Below are positions 58,006 through 64,000 of a stretch of 64,000 nt of DNA, piece by piece. The DNA comes from Martelella mediterranea (GTDB lineage Bacteria; Pseudomonadota; Alphaproteobacteria; Rhizobiales; Rhizobiaceae): the NCBI RefSeq assembly GCF_021021415.1, contig NZ_JAINWJ010000016.1:1-64000 (forward strand), read 5' to 3'. A model generated the notes under the pieces. The model saw only the letters and a list, made by a program, of their open reading frames with translations. It was not told the origin of the DNA and did not search any database. The translations under genes and the position numbers were made by a program. Each line of letters starts with the position of its first letter. Within the stretch, counting starts at the first letter, position 1.

Positions 58006-58929
58006 TCAATCCGAGTAATCGAGCCCGATCTCGCGGTAGCGGGCCGGATCGTCGCCCCAGTTCTCCCGCACTTTCACGAACAGGAAAAGATGAACCGGCT
58101 GACCAAGAATTTCCGACAACTCCTTGCGCGCGCTCATGGAAATCGCCTTGATCGCCTCGCCGTTCTTGCCGAGCGCGATCTTCTTCTGACTGTCGCGCTC
58201 GACATAGATCACCTGCTCGATGCGCACCGAGCCATCCTTGCGTTCTTCCCATTTCTCGGTCTCGACATGGGAGGAATAGGGCAGTTCCTGATGCAGTCGC
58301 AGGAACAGTTTCTCGCGGGTGATTTCGGCGGCGAGCTGGCGCATCGGCAGGTCGGAAATCTGGTCCTCGGGATAATACCACGGTCCCTCGGGAAGCCGTT
58401 TCGCCAGATAGTCCATCAGGTCGTCGCAGCCTGAACCGTTCGTGGCGGAGATCATGAAGGTCTCCTCGAAATCGATCGCCTCATTGGCGGCCGAGGCGAG
58501 CTTCAACAGGTCTTCCGGGCGCACACGGTCGATCTTGTTCAGCACAAGTATCTTGGGATGGCGCACCTCTTTCAGGCCTTCGAGGATGGCCTCCGCATCG
58601 CCCTTGAGGCCGCGCTCGCTGTCAACCAGCAGCATGATCACGTCGGCATCGCGCGCGCCGCTCCAGGCGGCCATCACCATGGCGCGGTCCAGCCTGCGGC
58701 GCGGCTTGAAGATTCCGGGCGTATCCATGAACACGATCTGCGCATTGTCGTGGATGGCGATCCCGCGCAGCGTGGCGCGGGTGGTCTGCACCTTGTGGCT
58801 GACGATCGTCACCTTGGCGCCGACAAGGCGGTTCACCAGCGTGGATTTGCCGGCATTGGTCGGGCCGATCAGGGCGACAAAGCCGGAGCGGGTATCGACG
58901 CCCACCGGCATGGTTTCAGTCTCGGTCAT
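58006..58929 (-). CDS. era: GTPase Era
   Basis: This gene encodes 307 residues. G1 is GPTNAGKSTLVNRL, G2/G3 are TRATLRGIAIHD and DTPGIFKPRR, and G4 is VLNKIDRV. The C-terminal KH domain has EREKLF-like AEITREKLFLRLHQELPYSS and AIKAISMSARKELSEILGQP. Era binds 16S rRNA and couples ribosome assembly to growth. The gap to rnc is 63 bases. Confidence 0.97.
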   Translation of the reverse strand: MTETETMPVGVDTRSGFVALIGPTNAGKSTLVNRLVGAKVTIVSHKVQTTRATLRGIAIHDNAQIVFMDTPGIFKPRRRLDRAMVMAAWSGARDADVIMLLVDSERGLKGDAEAILEGLKEVRHPKILVLNKIDRVRPEDLLKLASAANEAIDFEETFMISATNGSGCDDLMDYLAKRLPEGPWYYPEDQISDLPMRQLAAEITREKLFLRLHQELPYSSHVETEKWEERKDGSVRIEQVIYVERDSQKKIALGKNGEAIKAISMSARKELSEILGQPVHLFLFVKVRENWGDDPARYREIGLDYSD

Positions 58930-58992
58930 GGCAACTCCTGCGGTTTTCCGCGTCTCGGCGGCCGCATTATAACAGGTTCAATAATGGCAGGC

Positions 58993-59694
58993 TCAGCTTT
59001 CGGCCGTCCAGACGCCTTCGCGCTCCAGAAGCCGTGTCGCGGCAACCTGTTCGGCGGCGCGCTTGGAGCGATCGATGCCGGTTTCCGGCGCAACGCCGCT
59101 GACGGTGACCGTCACCGTGAAGCGCGGCTCGTGATCGGGGCCGGAACGGTCCTCGACCTTGTAGACCGGGGTCTGGCCGAAGCGGGCATGCGCCCATTCC
59201 TGCAATTCGGTCTTGGCATCGCGGCGCAGCGTCACGCCATCGGCAAACAGCGGCTTCCACCAGGTCTCGATGAATTCGCGCGCGGGCTTCAGGCCGCCTT
59301 CCAGATAGAGCGCCGCGATCACGCTTTCCACCACATCGGCGCGGATCGAAAGCACGCGCTTGCCGGTGAGCTTCTTGACGTCCTGTCCGGTCTTGATGAA
59401 CCGGTGGAGGCCGAGATCGTCGGCAACCCGCGCACAGGCTTCCGCGCTGACAAGCTGGTTCAGCCGCACCGAAAGCTCGCCCTCGCTTGCGCCCGGAAAC
59501 AGCCGGAACAGGTTCTCGGCGATCACCAGCCCCAGCACCCGGTCGCCGAGAAATTCCAGCCGCTCGTAATTGTCGTCCTTGCCGCTGCGCGCGCTGGCAT
59601 GCGTCAGCGCCAGCGCGAGGCGCTTGCGATCGGCGAAATCGAAGCCGATCAGCTTGGCAAATGCGTCGACATCAGCGCCGTGCCTTTCCGTCAT
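58993..59694 (-). CDS. rnc: Ribonuclease III
   Basis: This gene encodes 233 residues. The catalytic signature is YERLEFLGDRVLGLVIAENL near residue 45, with the second acidic site in ADVVESVIAALYLEGGLKPA. The double-strand RNA-binding domain follows (TELQEWAHARFGQTPVYKVE). It cleaves double-stranded RNA in rRNA and mRNA maturation. It begins directly after the lepB stop. Confidence 0.97.
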   Translation of the reverse strand: MTERHGADVDAFAKLIGFDFADRKRLALALTHASARSGKDDNYERLEFLGDRVLGLVIAENLFRLFPGASEGELSVRLNQLVSAEACARVADDLGLHRFIKTGQDVKKLTGKRVLSIRADVVESVIAALYLEGGLKPAREFIETWWKPLFADGVTLRRDAKTELQEWAHARFGQTPVYKVEDRSGPDHEPRFTVTVTVSGVAPETGIDRSKRAAEQVAATRLLEREGVWTAES

Positions 59695-60474
59695 TCAGCC
59701 ACCGATAACCTTGAACATGCGGTCCCAGCGCATGTTGAACGGCCACTTCCATATCTGCGCGAAGGAGGTGTCGTTGCCGAGCGAGAAGAAGATCAGGCTG
59801 GCGCGGCCGATGAGGTTTTCGGCCGGCACGAAACCGACATCGAAACGGCTGTCGAGCGAGTTGTCGCGATTGTCGCCCATCATGAAATAATGGTCCTCGG
59901 GCACGATGAACTCACGGGTATTGTCGCCGGGGCCGTTGCGCAATTCGTCGAGCGTGTCGTAGCTGACGCCATCGGGCAGCGTTTCGCGGAAGACCGGAAT
60001 ATCGCGGCCCGGATCGCGGCGATAATCGGAGGTGAAGGTGCCATCGGCGGTGCGCGGCACGGGCTGGTCGTTCAGGTAGAGAATACCGTTCCTGACCTGA
60101 ACCCGGTCGCCCGGCAGGCCGATCACGCGCTTGATGTAATCGATATCGGGATTGGGCGGATAGCGGAACACGACGACATCGCCGCGATCGGGATCGCTGC
60201 CGAAAATGCGGCCAGAAAACAGGTTCGGCGAGAACGGGAGGGAATAGCGCGAATAACCGTAGGAGAACTTGTTCACGAACAGATAGTCGCCCACCAGAAG
60301 CGTCGGCATCATCGATCCGGAGGGAATCGTGAACGGCTGAAACAGGAAGGTCTTGATGACCACTGCCAGAAGCAAGGCCTGGACGATGACCTTCACATTG
60401 CTCCACAGCGAGCTTTCCTGTTTTTCTTCTTTTTCAGACACGCAGTGCTTCCTTTTGCTCACCGGTTTCGCCAT
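59695..60474 (-). CDS. lepB: Signal peptidase I
   Basis: This gene encodes 259 residues from ATG 60474. An upstream in-frame TTG at 60495 is less likely because AAGGGG falls between the two. One N-terminal membrane segment (VKVIVQALLLAVVIKTFLFQ) is followed by the catalytic Ser in FTIPSGSMMPTLLVGD and the Lys in PDIDYIKRVIGLPGD. Box E is MMGDNRDNSLDSR. It removes signal peptides at the periplasmic face. The rnc start joins its stop. Confidence 0.96.
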   Translation of the reverse strand: MAKPVSKRKHCVSEKEEKQESSLWSNVKVIVQALLLAVVIKTFLFQPFTIPSGSMMPTLLVGDYLFVNKFSYGYSRYSLPFSPNLFSGRIFGSDPDRGDVVVFRYPPNPDIDYIKRVIGLPGDRVQVRNGILYLNDQPVPRTADGTFTSDYRRDPGRDIPVFRETLPDGVSYDTLDELRNGPGDNTREFIVPEDHYFMMGDNRDNSLDSRFDVGFVPAENLIGRASLIFFSLGNDTSFAQIWKWPFNMRWDRMFKVIGG

Positions 60475-60510
60475 GAGCTTTAGCCCCTTAGCCAAAAACG
60501 GGCAATGTTT

Positions 60511-60924
60511 TTAAGAAGGTTTCGCGCTCTCCTCCACCGCCTCGATGATGACGAAGGCCTGCGCGAGCGGGTAATCATCGGTGATGGTGATGTGGATCCG
60601 CGCCTCGTGGCCTTCAGGAATTAGGCGCGCGAGCGCTATGCCGGCGCCGCCGGTAAGCTTCATGGTCGGCTTGCCGCCGGGCAGATTGACCACGCCCATG
60701 TCCTTCCAGAACACGCCCTGCGCGATGCCGGTGCCAAGCGCCTTTGAACAGGCCTCCTTGGCGGCGAAGCGCTTGGCGTAGGAGGCGGCGCGGTTTCGCC
60801 GCCGGTCGGACTTTGTGCGTTCGATATCGGTGAAGCAGCGCGCGGTGAACCGCTCGCCGAAGCGCTCGATGGTCTTTTCCACGCGCCTGATATCGATCAG
60901 GTCGCTGCCGAGGCCGACGATCAT
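60511..60924 (-). CDS. acpS: Holo-acyl-carrier-protein synthase
   Basis: This gene encodes 137 residues. The signature starts are [20 protein letters not shown] (with the metal-binding Asp) and [20 protein letters not shown] (with the conserved Glu). The enzyme transfers 4'-phosphopantetheine from CoA to the acyl carrier protein. Its position between the DUF2062 gene and lepB is conserved in the order. Confidence 0.96.
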   Translation of the reverse strand: MIVGLGSDLIDIRRVEKTIERFGERFTARCFTDIERTKSDRRRNRAASYAKRFAAKEACSKALGTGIAQGVFWKDMGVVNLPGGKPTMKLTGGAGIALARLIPEGHEARIHITITDDYPLAQAFVIIEAVEESAKPS

Positions 60925-60943
60925 GGCATTCCTCCCGGTGGTC

Positions 60944-61525
60944 TCAATTCTTCGAACCGTTCATAGCCCCGTTCTGGAGCTCAGCCTGACGCGCCGCGAT
61001 CATCGCCTGACGGCGGGTCTGGAAGGACTGCACCGCGTAATAGGTGGCGATGTAGAACAGACCGCCGCACACGAGCGCAGGAACGATCGAACCGACGATC
61101 ATCGGTTCGAGCAACGGCTTCCAGAGATCGGACAGCTCGAACTTTTTAACGAGGTCGACAAGGTCGATATGTTCACGCCCTTCGGCGCTGCGTCCCAGCA
61201 GGAAGCTGCCCAATTTCCAGGTGGACAGCCATATGAAGGGAAAGGTCAGCGGATTGCCGAAGGCGGTGCCAAGGGCGGAAGCGAACAGATTGCCGCCAAG
61301 AACGAAGGCGATCGCAAAGGCGGAGACGAAATGCAGGCCGATGAACGGCGTCCATGAAACGAACACCCCTGCCGCGATGCCCATAGCGATCGCGTGCGGC
61401 GTGGCCCGCAGCCGCACGGTGCGGTGATAGATATAGACCGGGACGCGCCAGAAACCCTTTCTGGGCCAGACCGCGCCGCGCAATCGCTGCCAAAAACTTG
61501 CCGGAGAACGTCTCTTGAAAAGCAT
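60944..61525 (-). CDS. DUF2062 membrane protein
   Basis: This gene encodes 193 residues. The core [40 protein letters not shown] and [20 protein letters not shown] is the DUF2062 pattern. About three membrane segments are present, with the last near 155-175 ([20 protein letters not shown]). The family has no known function, though it is found widely beside acpS. It is 19 bases upstream of acpS on the same strand. Confidence 0.9.
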   Translation of the reverse strand: MLFKRRSPASFWQRLRGAVWPRKGFWRVPVYIYHRTVRLRATPHAIAMGIAAGVFVSWTPFIGLHFVSAFAIAFVLGGNLFASALGTAFGNPLTFPFIWLSTWKLGSFLLGRSAEGREHIDLVDLVKKFELSDLWKPLLEPMIVGSIVPALVCGGLFYIATYYAVQSFQTRRQAMIAARQAELQNGAMNGSKN

Positions 61526-61576
61526 GGTCTAGTTTTGACAGCTGGGAGGATGAATGCAAGCGCGTTTTGGCCAAAC

Positions 61577-61762
61577 TCAGTCCGGCTTCACGCGGCGGCG
61601 CACCTCTTCATCGTCGCTCTCCCGCAAATCTTCAGGTTTCGGACGGCCGGGATCGAAATTGTGATCGATGTTGTCCATCACGTGCTTCACGCCCTCGGCC
61701 TCGCTCTCGCTGACCTTGGGGTGCGTGAAGCGTTTGAAGAAGTCGCGTAAACCATCCCACAT
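61577..61762 (-). CDS. Small conserved-looking hypothetical protein
   Basis: This gene encodes 61 residues from ATG 61762, with AGGA about 7 bases before it. The upstream part of the open frame is ignored as non-coding. The protein is acidic and charged (DGLRDFFKRFTHPKVSESEA, EGVKHVMDNIDHNFDPGRPK). It lies between the rsh and DUF2062 genes on the same strand. The function is unknown. Confidence 0.65.
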   Translation of the reverse strand: MWDGLRDFFKRFTHPKVSESEAEGVKHVMDNIDHNFDPGRPKPEDLRESDDEEVRRRVKPD

Positions 61763-61872
61763 GGCGTTCCTGCCTTTCGTCGGTTGATGACTGTTAGACG
61801 CAAACTTGAACCATAATGTTCCATCGCGGCTGTGGACATCGCGTGTCATGGGGCGACGGAGCTGACAACCTT

Positions 61873-64000
61873 TCAGACGAATTCCCGCTTCACGGTCGCC
61901 ACGCAATCGAGCGCCTTGAGCTGGTTGATCGTCTGCGTCAACTGACGCAGGTCCCAGACCTCCATGTCCATACCGACTTCAGCAAAATCCTCGGCGATGA
62001 CGTCCATCCGGATCGAGCGGATATTGACATCGAGCGTGGCGATGGTGGAGGTGATGCGGGCGAGCGTGCCGGGCTCGTTCAGCACGTTGATGCCGATGCG
62101 CGCGCGGAACCGCTTGTCATTGGTGGAATCGATATCCCAGCGGATGTCGACCCAGCGGTCCGGCTGATCCTCGTATTGCTGAAGGCCCGGCGACTGGATC
62201 GGATAAACCGTGATGCTGCCGTCATCCTCGGTGATGCCGACGATGCGGTCGCCGGGGACTGCGCCCGACGGCGAAAACCGCACGATCGCCGCGCCGTTGA
62301 GACCGCGCAGCGGCACGCCCGCCTCGCTCTCGGCATCCGGCAGGCGAAACGCCATGCCCTCGCCCTTCGGCAGGCTCACCCAGCCATCCTCGACGCTGGG
62401 CTTGATGGTGACGCGCTCGTCCTTGTGATCCGGGAACACGGCCTTCAGCACATCGACGGAAGAGAGCTCGTTGCGGCCGACGGCGGCGATCACGTCCTCG
62501 ACATCGCTCTGGCCTAGACGATGCAGAACCGAGGCCAGCACCTCGCGCGAGAAGGTCTTGCCGGAGCGGGCGAAGGTGCGCTCGAGGATCCGGTAGCCGA
62601 GGCCGCTATACTGCTTGCGGATCGCAGCGCGCGTGGCCCTGCGAATTGCCGCGCGCGCCTTGCCGGTGACGACGATGCCTTCCCAGGCCGGCGGCGGCAC
62701 CTGCACGCCCGAGCGGATGATCTCCACCTCGTCGCCATTGTTGAGCCGGGTCACCAGCGGCATCATCCGCCCGTTCACCTTGGCGCCGACACAGGTATCG
62801 CCGATATTGGTGTGGACCGCATAGGCGAAATCGATTGGCGTCGCGTCCTTCGGCAGCGCGATGAGCTGGCCCTTGGGCGTGAAGCAGAACACCTGGTCCT
62901 GAAACAGTTCCAGCTTGGTGTGCTCGAGAAACTCCTCCGGACTGTCGCCTTCGGCCAGCGCCTCGATGGTCTTGCGGAACCAGGAGAAAACATTTGTTTC
63001 GTCGTGCGCCGCGCCGGCAACCTTGCCTTCCTTGTAGAGGGCATGGGCGGCAATGCCGTGTTCGGCGATGTCATGCATTGCGCGGGTGCGGATTTGCAGC
63101 TCGATGCGCTGCCTCAGCGGCCCGACGATGGTGGTGTGCAGCGACTGGTAGCCGTTCTGTTTCGGATTGGAGATGTAGTCCTTGAAACGCTCCGGCACCA
63201 TGCGCCAGCGGGTATGCACGAAGCCGAGCGCCCGGTAGCAGCTTTCAAGCTCGTCGACGATGATCCGGAACCCGTAAAGGTCCGACATCTGCTCGAAGGA
63301 CAACGATTTCGACTGCATCTTGTTGAAGATCGAAAACGGCTTCTTCAGCCGCCCCTTCACCTTGACATCGACGAGACCGTGCTCGGTCAACAGCGCCTTG
63401 AGCTCGTCCTCGATGCTCTTGACCATGGCCTGGTTCTGGCCGGCGAGGTCCTGCAGCTTGTCGCGGATGGTCTGGTAGGCTTCCGGGTTGATATACTGGA
63501 AGGACAGATCCTCCAGTTCCTCGCGCATGTCCTGCATGCCCATGCGGCCGGCGAGCGGCGCATAGATTTCCATCGTCTCCTCGGAAATCCGCCGGCGCTT
63601 GTCGGCGCGCATGTAATAAAGCGTGCGCATGTTGTGCAGCCGGTCGGCGAGCTTGACCAGCAGCACGCGCACATCATCGGCAACCGCAAGAAACAGCTTG
63701 CGCAGGTTTTCGGCCTGCTGCGCCTTGCGGGAGACGAGGTCGAGCCGCTTGATCTTGGTAAGCCCCTCCACCAGCGCGCCGATCTCATCGCCGAAGAACT
63801 GATCGATCTCGTCGCGCGTCGCGGTGGTGTCCTCGATCGTGTCGTGCAGCAGCGCGACCGCGATCGTCGACTCGTCCATGTGCAGGTCGGTCAGGATCGC
63901 GGCGACTTCAAGCGGATGGGAGATATAGGGGTCGCCGCTGGCGCGCTTCTGCCGCCCATGCTTTTGCATGGCGTAGACATAGGCCTTGTTGAGCAGCGCG
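61873..64000 (-). CDS. rsh: Bifunctional (p)ppGpp synthetase/hydrolase (Rsh), 5' end beyond window
   Basis: About 709 codons are visible, and the start lies right of the window because coding sequence continues to 64000 (ALLNKAYVYAMQKHG). The HD hydrolase domain has SHPLEVAAILTDL and ALLHDTIEDT. The synthetase domain has YGFRIIVDELESCYRALGFV and NPKQNGYQSLHTTIVGP. A TGS domain follows (VFCFTPKGQLIALPKDATPI, DFAYAVHTNIGDTCVGAKVN), with a C-terminal ACT domain (ARIGINVLNEPGTLARITST). It sets the alarmone level of the stringent response. Both catalytic sites look intact. Confidence 0.96.
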   Translation of the reverse strand, partial: ALLNKAYVYAMQKHGRQKRASGDPYISHPLEVAAILTDLHMDESTIAVALLHDTIEDTTATRDEIDQFFGDEIGALVEGLTKIKRLDLVSRKAQQAENLRKLFLAVADDVRVLLVKLADRLHNMRTLYYMRADKRRRISEETMEIYAPLAGRMGMQDMREELEDLSFQYINPEAYQTIRDKLQDLAGQNQAMVKSIEDELKALLTEHGLVDVKVKGRLKKPFSIFNKMQSKSLSFEQMSDLYGFRIIVDELESCYRALGFVHTRWRMVPERFKDYISNPKQNGYQSLHTTIVGPLRQRIELQIRTRAMHDIAEHGIAAHALYKEGKVAGAAHDETNVFSWFRKTIEALAEGDSPEEFLEHTKLELFQDQVFCFTPKGQLIALPKDATPIDFAYAVHTNIGDTCVGAKVNGRMMPLVTRLNNGDEVEIIRSGVQVPPPAWEGIVVTGKARAAIRRATRAAIRKQYSGLGYRILERTFARSGKTFSREVLASVLHRLGQSDVEDVIAAVGRNELSSVDVLKAVFPDHKDERVTIKPSVEDGWVSLPKGEGMAFRLPDAESEAGVPLRGLNGAAIVRFSPSGAVPGDRIVGITEDDGSITVYPIQSPGLQQYEDQPDRWVDIRWDIDSTNDKRFRARIGINVLNEPGTLARITSTIATLDVNIRSIRMDVIAEDFAEVGMDMEVWDLRQLTQTINQLKALDCVATVKREFV

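Noticed and set aside
58558-60483. Long plus-strand frame opposite era, rnc and lepB
   Set aside because: It spans three conserved genes of the other strand and shows no domain.
1-64000. CRISPR array, rRNA genes or additional tRNA genes
   Set aside because: No regularly spaced repeats with unique spacers and no rRNA-like sequence were seen. Only one tRNA was found.

Overview
The window looks like the chromosome of an alphaproteobacterium of the order Hyphomicrobiales (Rhizobiales), probably near Rhizobiaceae or Martelella. The right-hand third carries a gene order typical of that order: rsh, small protein, DUF2062 gene, acpS, lepB, rnc, era, recO, then ksgA, pdxA and surA converging on it, plus lolCD and a short prolyl-tRNA synthetase without an editing insert. 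The genus is inference.

Layout. (1) 1-6,250: accessory DNA. A C-terminal gene fragment ends at 118, followed by a copy of a 49-bp direct repeat (229-277). Next come a HEPN-like protein, a TIR + caspase-like protease operon (type IV Thoeris-like) with a third RyR-like gene, and a two-gene unit of a nucleoid-associated (NdpA/YejK family) protein and a membrane protein. (2) About 6,290-43,890: a nearly complete transposable (Mu-like) prophage with a siphovirus-type tail. Its order is repressor / ner - early genes - MuA - MuB - DUF3164 - gemA - mor-like activator - lysis cassette (amidase, holin-like, overlapping Rz/Rz1) - terminase - portal - head protein fused to a toxin-like nuclease - protease/scaffold - capsid - neck - tail tube - frameshifted tail chaperone - tape measure with a cell-wall hydrolase - GTA-like tail tip - collar fibre - Dam-like methylase. 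Cargo genes of different character sit at 13,716-14,471 and 42,340-43,858 (membrane protein, lipoprotein, small membrane peptide, MrcB-N/HNH endonuclease). (3) 43,890-44,797: a short non-phage stretch with a degenerate repeat copy, a possible pair of tiny genes, the second perfect copy of the 49-bp repeat (44,712-44,760) and a tandem CGCTACA-like array running up to the 3' end of tRNA-Leu(UAG). (4) 44,798-64,000: core chromosome with a TRAP transporter and its Crp/Fnr-type regulator placed between an outer-membrane protein gene and surA.

How it fits together. The repeats read as right ends (...ACA) of a transposon family that inserts just downstream of tRNA-Leu. A TGT-starting candidate left end lies at 282, directly after the first copy. 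I therefore read 282-44,760 as a tRNA-associated element carrying anti-phage genes, into which a Mu-like phage later transposed. No Tn7/Tni transposition genes and no tyrosine integrase are visible between the repeats, so mobilisation would have to be in trans, or this reading is wrong. The most striking single signals are the TIR-caspase operon, a textbook -1 frameshift site at 29,440-29,485, the nuclease domain on a virion protein, and the uncharacterised NdpA + membrane protein pair.
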